Counted from the stretch's first letter, positions 1 to 7,250 are shown. The stretch: DNA of 12,282 nucleotides from Bacteroidota bacterium (GCA_023423285.1 JAFAFV010000010.1:1-12282); one strand, 5' to 3'. Notes: generated from the letters alone by a model not told the origin. Numbers and translations are program-made.

Positions 1-680
1 GTAAAGTTTTTTGATACTTCAATTTCTTTTGCAAACATATTGGGTAATAGGGCATGGGTGTGTTCAATAATATCCCAAATAGCCTTTGTAACGTTTGATA
101 TGTACTTTGCGTGATGCTTACTGCTAAGGTTGTAGCTGCTTATCACCGCTTCGGGAACTGTGGTTTCCCAAAGATCATGCATGCCCTGCTGGCCTGTTAG
201 TTGCCCGTCATAATTTAATGATGTGTGCAGCGGAACGTGCGCATCGGCTATATAATGGCCCAGGTCTGCAGCGTAAAACAAAATGCTGTCGCGGTTTTTA
301 TTTCTGAAAGCCTCGGTGAGTTTTTTTTGAGTGGTTATTACGGCATAAGGCAGTGTGCCATAAGTTTTCATTGTATCAATACTGTATTTTGCAGCCGCTG
401 CTTGCCATTGTTGTGGCACAGAATCAAAAGGGCTTGGGCCAAAATATTCCATATCAATAAAATGTTTGTGGCCTTCGTCTTTGTCAGCATTGCGCCGTTG
501 ATCGGGGCGGGGTGCGTTATACACAAGCGAGTCTTTGTACACATAAAAAAAAGGCTGCATTTGTTTAGGTAATTGATAAATAGCCAACTGGTTTACAGTG
601 CGATGTGCCATAAATCCCCAACTGCCAAAACCTGCCAAAATTCCTATGAGAACTATGGAAAAAAGAATTGTACGCTTCAT
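1..680 (-). CDS. Zinc-dependent phospholipase C / S1-P1 nuclease-like secreted protein (C-terminus cut by window edge)
   Basis: Partial gene: 226 codons read leftward from the ATG at 680 and continue past position 1. Residues 1-20 form a signal peptide (MKRT, a hydrophobic stretch, then GFGS) directly before W21-GFMAH26R. In the PLC/S1-P1 superfamily the mature protein starts with a Trp whose amino group binds zinc, so cleavage between S20 and W21 fits exactly. The other family ligands can be placed: H26, a D near 60, H73 (in HKHFID), H142 and D146 (LGHYIADAH), H152 (VPLH), H168 and E172 (HDLWE). The H-x3-E pair resembles bacterial phospholipases C more than P1 nuclease, which has Asp there. 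The enzyme would act in the periplasm or outside the cell on phosphodiesters; whether the substrate is a phospholipid or a nucleic acid cannot be decided from sequence. No frameshift is visible. It lies 78 bp downstream of dinB on the same strand but has its own -7 box. Confidence 0.85.
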   Translation of the reverse strand, partial: MKRTILFSIVLIGILAGFGSWGFMAHRTVNQLAIYQLPKQMQPFFYVYKDSLVYNAPRPDQRRNADKDEGHKHFIDMEYFGPSPFDSVPQQWQAAAAKYSIDTMKTYGTLPYAVITTQKKLTEAFRNKNRDSILFYAADLGHYIADAHVPLHTSLNYDGQLTGQQGMHDLWETTVPEAVISSYNLSSKHHAKYISNVTKAIWDIIEHTHALLPNMFAKEIEVSKNF

Positions 681-684
681 GCTG

Positions 685-692
685 CAAATATA
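685..692 (-). promoter_or_regulatory. Bacteroidota -7 box (TATATTTG) of the phospholipase-like gene
   Basis: Read on the minus strand this is TATATTTG, a perfect match to the TAnnTTTG -7 element of the Bacteroidota primary sigma factor. Only 4 nt (CAGC) separate it from the ATG at 680. With transcription starting about 5-7 nt past the box, the mRNA would begin at or next to the start codon, so it would be leaderless. No convincing -33 TTTG is visible. Confidence 0.5.
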
Positions 693-758
693 ACTGTATG
701 CCTTCATTAATAGGTTTACACGATATGTTTGGTGGCGTTTAAGATGTTCAGAACAAGT

Positions 759-1919
759 CTATAACTTCTTTCCTTTTGCAGCAGCTTTGGTTACGGCTTT
801 ATTGCCAAAGCGGTTCTTAATATAATCTACAGCTTTGTAAAGGCTTAGTTTTTCTTCATCCCTGCCAAACAGATCCATTTGCATGCCACTGTCGGCCAGT
901 TGGCTGAAGCGTATGCCCACAAGACGTACAGGCCTACCTTTCTGATAAAATTTATCAAATAATTGTTTGGCTTTTACGATCAGTTCATCATCAAGCGCGG
1001 TAAAACCAATGGTTTCCTGACGGCTGATGGTCTCAAAATCGCTGTAACGGATCTTTACAGTGAGGCAACCGGTAAGTTTATTATCCTGCCGCAGGTCAAA
1101 AGCATTTCTTTCGGTTAGGCCAACCAGTTGGCTCTGCAAAAAAGCAATATCAGACTGGTCTTCATGAAAGGTGGTTTCACGGCTCATACTTTTCTGGTTC
1201 CAGTTGGTTTCAATTTCGGCGCTGCCAATGCCCTGCGATTTGTTCCAAAGCGCGTCGCCCCATTTGCCCAATTTTGCTATCAAAACGGTTTTGTGTGTTT
1301 TAGCAATATCGCCCAGCGTGTGCAGCCCCATGGCCCGAAGCCTGGATTCTGTTTGTTTGCCCACTCCGGAAATTTTATCAATACTTAGCGGCCATAAAAA
1401 GTCTTTTTCTTTTCCATGGGGCACTTCTAAAAAACCATTAGGTTTCGCTTCGTTGGTAGCCATTTTGCTGATGTATTTGGCAGATGAAAGCCCGCAGGAA
1501 ATAGGCAGCCCTGTTTCTTTTATGATATGGTCACGCAGGTTTCTGGTATATAGCGGCACATTAAAAAAACGATCCATACCTGTAAGGTCGCAATAAAACT
1601 CATCAATGGATGCTTTTTGAAACAATGGTACTTTAGATGCGATGATCTCTGTAACAACATCGGAGTATTGTGTATATCTATTGTACGAGCCGTGCAAAAC
1701 AACAGCATGTGGACAAAGCCTGATGGCCGTGCGCATGGGCATGGCCGAGTGAACGCCAAATTTTCGCGCTTCGTAACTACATGTGGAAACCACGCCTCTT
1801 TCGGCGCTGCCGCCTACAATAACAGGCTTGCCCTTTAGAGAAGGGTTTGCGAGGATCTCTACCGATACAAAAAATGAATCGAGGTCGAAATGGGCGATGT
1901 ATGGTTTTGGATGGCTGAT
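759..1919 (-). CDS. dinB: DNA polymerase IV (Y-family translesion polymerase), apparent ATC start
   Basis: Error-prone Y-family polymerase for translesion synthesis. Taken from the ATC at 1919 it has 386 residues, normal for the family. Numbered this way: catalytic metal-binding D12 in HFDLDSFF, steric-gate F17, the S-x-SYEARKFGV finger region near 45-57, catalytic D106-E107 in SIDEFYCD, a helix-hairpin-helix region near 170-200 (ISGVGKQTESRLRAMG), the little-finger domain, and a beta-clamp-binding QMDLF at 347-351. The frame from the stop at 1929-1931 to codon 43 contains no ATG, GTG or TTG. The first NTG codon is GTG at 1793, and starting there would remove D12 and the steric gate, leaving a dead enzyme. 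The ATC sits where relatives would have their ATG (inferred from 'xSHPKPYIAHFDLD'). So the gene either starts at ATC, or has lost its start codon by one base change, or carries a sequencing error. Identity is certain; the start is not. Confidence 0.9.
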   Translation of the reverse strand: MSHPKPYIAHFDLDSFFVSVEILANPSLKGKPVIVGGSAERGVVSTCSYEARKFGVHSAMPMRTAIRLCPHAVVLHGSYNRYTQYSDVVTEIIASKVPLFQKASIDEFYCDLTGMDRFFNVPLYTRNLRDHIIKETGLPISCGLSSAKYISKMATNEAKPNGFLEVPHGKEKDFLWPLSIDKISGVGKQTESRLRAMGLHTLGDIAKTHKTVLIAKLGKWGDALWNKSQGIGSAEIETNWNQKSMSRETTFHEDQSDIAFLQSQLVGLTERNAFDLRQDNKLTGCLTVKIRYSDFETISRQETIGFTALDDELIVKAKQLFDKFYQKGRPVRLVGIRFSQLADSGMQMDLFGRDEEKLSLYKAVDYIKNRFGNKAVTKAAAKGKKL

Positions 1920-1998
1920 AAAATATTTTTAGCTTAAATGAAGGTATAACAAAATGCTTTTTTATATAAAATTGTATTGGCGGGCAATTTGTTTTTGT

Positions 1999-2036
1999 AA
2001 AAAAAAGGCCGCTTTCAGCAGCTGAAAACGACCTTT
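1999..2036 (-). terminator. Rho-independent terminator after the 744-residue protein gene
   Basis: Positions 2004-2018 and 2022-2036 form a 15-bp stem (two G-U pairs on the minus-strand RNA) around a 3-nt loop. On the minus strand the stem is followed by eight T (1999-2006). It lies 20 bp downstream of the stop codon at 2057 and upstream of dinB, so dinB is probably transcribed from its own promoter. Confidence 0.85.
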
Positions 2037-2056
2037 GAAAACATCTATTTTATTGA

Positions 2057-4291
2057 TTATTGGACAACGGCTTTCACTACTTTAGAGTAAGTGGTTTTGC
2101 CATCTTTATCGGTCTGTGCAATGCGCACAAATACTGATTCGGTACCCGGATCGAAACTGTGGTCTTTTTTAGAACAAGAGTACAGAGCAGTACTGAAGAT
2201 GATGGCAAACAACGGGACAATAAGTATTTTTCTTCTTTTAATACCCGGTAGCCACATCATTACAAGCATAAACAGGGCAACAGCTGAAATAAGCGAACCA
2301 AACGATAAGAGAGCTACCTGCTGCCAATCTTTGGTAAAGTTGTATGTTAACTCTGAAGAAGAATTTCCATCAGGAGCTTTTGTACCAACTTTTCCAATAG
2401 GATGGAAGGTTTTACCATCTTTAGATACTTCTATCGTGAACTCCTGGTTATTAATTTCAGACAGGGTACTCCAGGATACGATCAGTTTTCCGTCTTTTAC
2501 AATAGCGCTTAATAAGCCAAATGTAACAGGAAGTACCTGGTTCCCATCGGCTACAAATGCACCAAACACCTGCAATTCATTACCTACACTTGCAAGTCCG
2601 TCAACAGTAATGGCTACCTCATCAAAGTCTTGTGTGGTTTTAAAGCCAATGATCATGCCATCGCCACCTGGTATTGAGTTGATCGTTAGTAAACCGAGCG
2701 CATTCAGGTTAAGCAAGCTTGAATTGGATACAACTTCTCCAGGTGCGCCATTATTATAAGTAGTAATGGTTATGCCCGTAAGTGCTCCCAAATCAATCAA
2801 TCCTGCATTACCTCTTACGATAAAGCCTACATATTCATCATTTACAAAAGTATGACCAGGTGTTATTACAGATAAGGTGGCACTGCTGGCCAGGGTAGGA
2901 CCCAAAACACTACCGTTAATGGCTACATAATTTGTAGAATCGGCATCCACCAGATTGTCCAATGATTCTGAGAAACCTAAGATTTCAGTTCCCACTAAAC
3001 CTGACCTGTCGGCATTTACGGCCACACCCATACCCTTAGCTGTTGGAGTGCCATTAGCTAATAATGTATAGCTGCCTAATTCGGGTGATGGAGGGCAGAA
3101 GCTTTTTATAACAGCGTTGTACACATCAATAACCCCCAGGTTTAAGCCCAACAAGCCTTGAGTGAAGCTGATTCGGATTTCATCAAAAGGCACTTGCGCT
3201 ATCAGGCCAACCGTTTGTCTTGAACTGCCGCTCAATACTCCAGCTTCTAAAAGATTAACGCCGCTATTGGTTTGAACAACGGTGCCATTATTCAGCACTT
3301 CTATGGTTAATCCGTTCAATAAGGAAAGGTTTAAAAGACTGATTTCCTCAATATCAAAGCCAGCAAAATAGCCGGCAGGCACAGTGTCCTGCAAAAGTTT
3401 TACGGAAATATAAGCGCCGCCTGTTACACCAACATTGGTGGTTACAGTGGCCGCATCGGTTGTGTTTGAATTAACGACGTTGGTGACATTATTTATATTG
3501 TTTAAAATAGCGTTCACATCGGCAATATTTCCAAGTGCAGGCGTAAGACTGGTTCCATATTGAACTACAGCAGGAAATGTGTTTTGCACCACTGGCGTTA
3601 AATTATTACAGGCAGGTAAGGTCCAGCTATCGGACAACACCACTTCAGCATAATAAATTCGTGTAGTTGCATCAGCACCAAGAGTAGTTAAAAGAGCAGT
3701 TAATATATTTACATCCAGCCCCGTAAAATTGATACGGACCCTGTCAAAGGGTAGTGTAGTGATAAAACCAACTTTTGCAGTATCACTTATTCCCGAGTTC
3801 AATATTGATGTACTCGTAGCAGTTTCCTGCAATGAGCCGTCAAGATAGGTTTCAATTGATGTTCCGCTTAATAATCCTAACTGCAAAACAGACTCATTAA
3901 CTACAAATCCTGCATAGCTGCCTGCCGGAAATACTTCACTGGCGGTGTTCTCCACCTCTAACCACACAGGAGTAAGATCAAGTGCAGTCAATGTTCTAGT
4001 GGCTGCATCAGTCGTATTGGCATTTGTTACATTAGCTATATTATCAAAATGATCGCCCCCAAGAATGGGCACGGTTGATGATCTGACAACAAGGCTGGGA
4101 AAATAAGTGTCAGTAATTGGTAAATATTGCTTTTTAGGCGCTGTGGCTACCTGTGTAAAACTTATGCTCGAATAGAGCATCGTTATTATCAACATTAAAA
4201 AGCTGTGCCTGAGCAGAGGGCTATTCGATCGGGTATACCTGTTACCGACTGTACTGAATCGAGTTGGGGATAAAAGTTTTTGTTTTTTCAT
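2057..4291 (-). CDS. Secreted/membrane three-repeat protein with C-terminal beta-sandwich split by a membrane hairpin; function unknown
   Basis: 744 residues, function not recognised. Residues 29-47 are hydrophobic and end in an ATA cleavage-like site (49-51), suggesting a signal peptide with an unusually long, basic n-region; M33 is a possible later start. Residues about 64-221, 236-398 and 424-580 are three divergent repeats. Each has an NTTDAAT-like block (87-98, 268-282, weak at 444-458), a PAGxYAGF-like strand (121-131, 304-314, 482-492) and a VGFITTxPFDxVRIxF-like strand (174-189, 361-376, 548-563). Residues 586-653 (LPVTFGLLSA, SWSTLSEINN, FTIEVSKDGKTFHPIGKV) match the first part of an Ig/FN3-like domain frequent near the C-terminus of Bacteroidota secreted proteins. 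The expected last strands (FVRIAQTDKDGKTTYSKVV) appear only at 721-739. Between them lie two membrane segments (659-683, 689-706) joined by KRRK. The second ends LYSC706SKKD, like a lipoprotein signal. No type IX sorting domain follows. Probably a surface or envelope structural protein (inference). The gene stands alone, with a terminator downstream. Confidence 0.75.
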   Translation of the reverse strand: MKKQKLLSPTRFSTVGNRYTRSNSPLLRHSFLMLIITMLYSSISFTQVATAPKKQYLPITDTYFPSLVVRSSTVPILGGDHFDNIANVTNANTTDAATRTLTALDLTPVWLEVENTASEVFPAGSYAGFVVNESVLQLGLLSGTSIETYLDGSLQETATSTSILNSGISDTAKVGFITTLPFDRVRINFTGLDVNILTALLTTLGADATTRIYYAEVVLSDSWTLPACNNLTPVVQNTFPAVVQYGTSLTPALGNIADVNAILNNINNVTNVVNSNTTDAATVTTNVGVTGGAYISVKLLQDTVPAGYFAGFDIEEISLLNLSLLNGLTIEVLNNGTVVQTNSGVNLLEAGVLSGSSRQTVGLIAQVPFDEIRISFTQGLLGLNLGVIDVYNAVIKSFCPPSPELGSYTLLANGTPTAKGMGVAVNADRSGLVGTEILGFSESLDNLVDADSTNYVAINGSVLGPTLASSATLSVITPGHTFVNDEYVGFIVRGNAGLIDLGALTGITITTYNNGAPGEVVSNSSLLNLNALGLLTINSIPGGDGMIIGFKTTQDFDEVAITVDGLASVGNELQVFGAFVADGNQVLPVTFGLLSAIVKDGKLIVSWSTLSEINNQEFTIEVSKDGKTFHPIGKVGTKAPDGNSSSELTYNFTKDWQQVALLSFGSLISAVALFMLVMMWLPGIKRRKILIVPLFAIIFSTALYSCSKKDHSFDPGTESVFVRIAQTDKDGKTTYSKVVKAVVQ
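2174..2317 (-). other. Segment encoding the inserted two-helix membrane hairpin with lipobox-like end (residues 659-706)
   Basis: Encodes VALLSFGSLISAVALFMLVM... (helix 1, 659-683), the basic turn KRRK (685-688) and helix 2 (689-706) ending in LYSC. The basic turn predicts a cytoplasmic loop, putting both halves of the split beta-domain on the same, outer side of the inner membrane. The reading frame is continuous through it, so this is not a frameshift artefact. Confidence 0.65.
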
Positions 4292-4730
4292 AATTTTTTG
4301 TTTTTGTGTGATATAATCTATATAAGACTGGATTGATACAGACCCGCTTCATGCATACGGAGTGGGATGTAGGCAGAACTGTTTAGATGTACTAAAATAA
4401 CGGCACAGCAATTTCATTAACATGAACATTAAGAGGGCTTCCTTTACTATAAATCATTACATCAGATGATCATTAAAAATATTGCTGCAGGGCTTGGTAC
4501 AATTGTAATTGCTTCGTTTTAGAATTATTTTTTATCCATTGTCGATCGGTATACTTTAGAGGATTGCATACACCTGAAATGGTACTATACAACGGTTCGG
4601 AGTGGTTTAGAACTCTTGCCATAGCTTGATTTTTGTTTGAATGCGCAAACTGAATAGGATAGAAACTGCGCGTTGATTTAGAAAACTATATGAATTGTTA
4701 AATTAATAATCAAAAACCATACTACAATTC

Positions 4731-4807
4731 TGTTTATAATTAAAAGGTTAAATAAAAACAATGATTATTTAGTATTTTGCTCCGTAATTTTATTGTTTAT
4801 AATTAAA
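4731..4807. repeat. Pair of 14-bp direct repeats (TGTTTATAATTAAA)
   Basis: TGTTTATAATTAAA occurs exactly at 4731-4744 and again at 4794-4807, 63 bp apart (six helical turns). The copies flank the putative -7 box of the peptide transporter, and the second ends 8 nt before its ATG. This could be a pair of regulator sites or a chance match in AT-rich DNA. Confidence 0.5.
4773..4779 (+). promoter_or_regulatory. Possible -7 box of the peptide transporter gene (TATTTTG)
   Basis: TATTTTG is one base short of TAnnTTTG and lies 36 nt upstream of the ATG at 4816, giving a leader of roughly 30 nt. No clear -33 element. Weak call. Confidence 0.3.
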
Positions 4808-4815
4808 CTTGTTAT

Positions 4816-6348
4816 ATGCAAAAAGAAAGTTCAAAACTTAACCTGCAAAGCGAAATTCCCCCCGATGGTGCTAAAGGGCATCCCAAAGGGCTGTACTCTT
4901 TGTTCTTTACTGAAATGTGGGAGCGCTTTAGCTACTATGGTATGCGTGCCTTGCTTACTATTTTTCTTACGGCAGAACTGGCTACCGGCGGCTTTGGTAT
5001 GGATAGAGCTGAAGCATTAAAAATATACGGAATTTTTACTGGCCTAGTATATTTAACGCCTATTATAGGAGGTTGGTTTGCAGATAAAGTTTTGGGTCGC
5101 CGGGTTACCATTTTCATAGGCGGTCTAACTATGGCAATAGGGCAGTTTATGCTTGCAGCCGCCGCCTCTGATTGGATAACACCCGATCTGGAAGCCCGAA
5201 AATGGATTTTCTACCTGGGCCTGGGCGTACTTATTCTGGGCAATGGTTTTTTCAAGCCCAATATTTCCACCATTGTAGGCGATTTGTATGATAACAATGA
5301 TCCGCGAAAAGACGGGGCCTTTACCATTTTTTATATGGGTATCAATATTGGCGCATTCCTATCGCCGTTTATTGCGGGCACGCTGGGAGAAAGGGCTGGC
5401 TGGCCTTATGGTTACCTGGCTTCAGGTATCGGTATGATCATCGGTGTTATCTGGTTTTATGCACGCCAAAATACACTTCTTAATTTAGGATTGCCTCCTG
5501 GCGAAGCAGAAAAAGGGCGCAGTTCACTGGTGGCTAAAGACTGGCGAAATATTATTATTTATACGCTTGCCAATGTGATATTTGTGGTGGCAGTTATGTA
5601 TTTCTGGGGTGCTATATCATCTACCATGCAAACCGTAATCATTTGGATACTGGCTATTGGGGGTGGCGGTTTTCTCCTAATGTCAATTGCAAAAGGCACC
5701 ACTGGTTCTACAGAGTGGACGCGCGTGATCGTGATCATTGTGCTGGCTATTTTTAATATTGTTTTTTGGGCCGGTTTTGAGCAGGCAGGCGGTACGTTCA
5801 ATCTTTTTGCCGAAGAAAATACCAATCGCCAGGTGGGCAGCTTTTTAATTCCTACCACATGGTTTCAAAATGTCAACCCTATCGCCATTGTGGTGCTGGC
5901 GCCAATCTTCTCTTGGTTATGGGTGCGGTTGTCGAAAAATAGAATGAACCCGCGCACACCTGTAAAATTTGCGTTGGCTATGTTTATAGGTGCCATAGCA
6001 TTTTATATTATGACCCTTGCAAGCAACAAGGCAGACGGTGGTGAACTGGTTAGTCCCATGTGGCTGGTAGTGGTTTACGTATTGCTTACCATTGGTGAAT
6101 TAATGCTCTCGCCCATCGGACTTTCAATGGTGACCAAACTTTCACCACACAAAATCGTGTCCATCATGATGGGTGTGTGGATGGCAAGCTTCGCCATTGG
6201 CAACTACCTGGCTGCTACATTAGAAGAGTTATTAAAAACATACAATTTTGATCTGTATCCTTTTATTACTTACCTGATGCTGGGTTCAGGTGTATTGCTT
6301 TTGTTGCTTTCTCCCTTCCTAAATAGGTTTATGAAAGGAATACATTAA
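4816..6348 (+). CDS. Proton-dependent oligopeptide transporter (POT/PTR2 family, MFS)
   Basis: 510-residue inner-membrane protein that imports di- and tripeptides with protons; the length is usual for bacterial POTs. The POT signature E33-x-x-E36-R37-F38-x-Y40-Y41 in the first helix is intact; in this family it couples proton and peptide binding. An MFS loop motif GGWFADKVLGRR is at 85-96. PTR2 signatures follow: GNGFFKPNISTIVGDLY (142-158, with K147) and FYMGINIGAFLSP (172-184). The rest is a series of hydrophobic helices up to a short C-terminal tail (NRFMKGIH). The ATG at 4816 begins a hydrophilic N-terminus of about 25 residues before helix 1, typical of the family; there is no Shine-Dalgarno sequence. 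The gene is followed by its own terminator, so it appears to be a single transcription unit. The family is certain; peptide versus other small substrates is inferred. Confidence 0.95.
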   Translation: MQKESSKLNLQSEIPPDGAKGHPKGLYSLFFTEMWERFSYYGMRALLTIFLTAELATGGFGMDRAEALKIYGIFTGLVYLTPIIGGWFADKVLGRRVTIFIGGLTMAIGQFMLAAAASDWITPDLEARKWIFYLGLGVLILGNGFFKPNISTIVGDLYDNNDPRKDGAFTIFYMGINIGAFLSPFIAGTLGERAGWPYGYLASGIGMIIGVIWFYARQNTLLNLGLPPGEAEKGRSSLVAKDWRNIIIYTLANVIFVVAVMYFWGAISSTMQTVIIWILAIGGGGFLLMSIAKGTTGSTEWTRVIVIIVLAIFNIVFWAGFEQAGGTFNLFAEENTNRQVGSFLIPTTWFQNVNPIAIVVLAPIFSWLWVRLSKNRMNPRTPVKFALAMFIGAIAFYIMTLASNKADGGELVSPMWLVVVYVLLTIGELMLSPIGLSMVTKLSPHKIVSIMMGVWMASFAIGNYLAATLEELLKTYNFDLYPFITYLMLGSGVLLLLLSPFLNRFMKGIH

Positions 6349-6371
6349 TAAATATATAAAAGATTATATGC

Positions 6372-6401
6372 AGCACTGCCGGTAAAAGGCGGTGCTTTTT
6401 T
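6372..6401 (+). terminator. Rho-independent terminator after the peptide transporter
   Basis: AGCACTGCC (6372-6380) pairs with GGCGGTGCT (6388-6396), nine pairs with one G-U, around the loop GGTAAAA, followed by a run of T (6396-6401). It lies 24 bp past the stop codon and ends 23 bp before the rsmA -7 box. Confidence 0.85.
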
Positions 6402-6424
6402 AAGGCCATACCTGCAGGAAATGA

Positions 6425-6432
6425 TACATTTG
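6425..6432 (+). promoter_or_regulatory. Bacteroidota -7 box (TACATTTG) of rsmA
   Basis: TACATTTG matches TAnnTTTG perfectly and is followed by only 4 nt (CACG) before the ATG of rsmA. The transporter terminator just upstream makes a dedicated promoter likely. The expected start of transcription falls at the start codon, implying a leaderless mRNA. Confidence 0.55.
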
Positions 6433-6436
6433 CACG

Positions 6437-7192
6437 ATGTATGTTTTAAAGAAATCGCTGGGTCAGCATTTTTTAAAAGATGAAAATATCTGTAAAAAAA
6501 TTGTGGATACAATTCAGCAGGAACACTTCACTCAATTGCTGGAAGTGGGCCCCGGGGGCGGCGCCCTTACAAAGTATCTTTTGAACATACCAGACATTAG
6601 TTTTAAAGCTGTGGAACTGGATGATGAAAAAGTTGAATATCTGGCAGCTAAATACCCGGCTTTAAAAGGTAAGATCATTCATAAAAATTTTTTGGAGATT
6701 GCCCCTCCTTTTGAAGGATCATTTATAGTAGCTGGCAATTTTCCTTACAATATTTCCACGCAAATATTGTTTAAGATACTGGAATGGCGGCAGCAGGTGC
6801 CCGTTATGGTGGGAATGTTTCAAAAAGAAGTGGCACAACGCGTGGCTGCGCCTCCGGGTAATAAAACATATGGCGTATTGAGCGTTCTTGTACAGGCGTT
6901 TTATACTGTCAATTATCTGTTTGACGTAAGCGAGCAATGCTTTACGCCGCCTCCAAAAGTGAAAAGCGGCGTGATAAAATTGTACCGGCGCGAATCTGTA
7001 CCATCCATGAAGTCAGAAAAATCATTTTTTATTCTTGTAAAAGCCGCCTTTAATCAGCGCCGCAAAACACTTCGAAACGCCGTTCGGACATTGTTTGAAA
7101 CCGAAGTTTTAAACGATGCTATATTTGACAAACGTGCAGAACAACTCAGTATAGATGATTTTGCTGCGCTCACATTTAAAATGAAATTATAG
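6437..7192 (+). CDS. rsmA: 16S rRNA (adenine(1518)-N6/adenine(1519)-N6)-dimethyltransferase
   Basis: RsmA/KsgA dimethylates two adjacent adenines in helix 45 of 16S rRNA, late in 30S subunit assembly, using S-adenosylmethionine. The 251-residue length is typical. The N-terminal signature KKSLGQHFLKDENI (5-18) is followed by SAM-binding motif I LEVGPGGGALT (35-45), the acidic VELDDE (59-64) that contacts the SAM ribose, and the catalytic motif NFPYNIST (101-108); Phe replaces the more usual Leu. The C-terminal part (FTPPPKVKSGVIKL, then FNQRRKTLRN) is the conserved rRNA-contacting region. ATG 6437 is the only sensible start because LGQHF must be included and the promoter box lies 4 nt upstream. 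The next gene begins about 77 bp downstream. Confidence 0.96.
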   Translation: MYVLKKSLGQHFLKDENICKKIVDTIQQEHFTQLLEVGPGGGALTKYLLNIPDISFKAVELDDEKVEYLAAKYPALKGKIIHKNFLEIAPPFEGSFIVAGNFPYNISTQILFKILEWRQQVPVMVGMFQKEVAQRVAAPPGNKTYGVLSVLVQAFYTVNYLFDVSEQCFTPPPKVKSGVIKLYRRESVPSMKSEKSFFILVKAAFNQRRKTLRNAVRTLFETEVLNDAIFDKRAEQLSIDDFAALTFKMKL

Positions 7193-7233
7193 ATCCCGCA
7201 AAGCGACACGCCAAATACTGGCCTTGTTTTATG

Positions 7234-7250
7234 TAAACTTTGTTTCTTTG
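7234..7250 (+). promoter_or_regulatory. Possible promoter of the hydroxyacid dehydrogenase gene
   Basis: Two overlapping near-matches to TAnnTTTG are present: TAAACTTTG (7234-7242, one extra base) and TTTCTTTG (7243-7250, one mismatch). A TTG at 7224 lies about 19 nt ahead of the second, a suitable -33 distance. The ATG is at 7270. Weak call; the gene may instead be read through from rsmA. Confidence 0.3.

Larger units (their letters stand above)
4292..4815. other. Divergent 524-bp intergenic region
   Basis: AT-rich region between the start codons of the 744-residue protein gene (minus) and the peptide transporter gene (plus). No reading frame longer than about 15 codons looks real, and I see no tRNA or clear structured RNA. 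It must hold both promoters. Visible are a partial -7 box and a 14-bp direct repeat on the transporter side, described separately. On the minus-strand side I found no convincing TAnnTTTG box. Confidence 0.6.

Noticed and set aside
225..572. 115-codon plus-strand reading frame
   Set aside because: Antisense to the phospholipase-like gene, whose zinc ligands and signal peptide are clear; the antisense product has no recognisable features.
2057..2250. Frameshift or gene fusion at the end of the 744-residue protein gene
   Set aside because: The frame is continuous and the final strands of the expected domain reappear after the membrane insert, so this is an in-frame insertion rather than a broken or fused gene.
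2091..2759. 222-codon plus-strand reading frame
   Set aside because: Lies opposite the C-terminal part of the 744-residue protein, whose domains are recognisable; a shadow frame.
4226..4556. Similar CGATCGGGTATACC / CGATCGGTATACT words at 4227 and 4543
   Set aside because: One copy is inside coding sequence and the other in the intergenic region, with no shared context; taken as chance.
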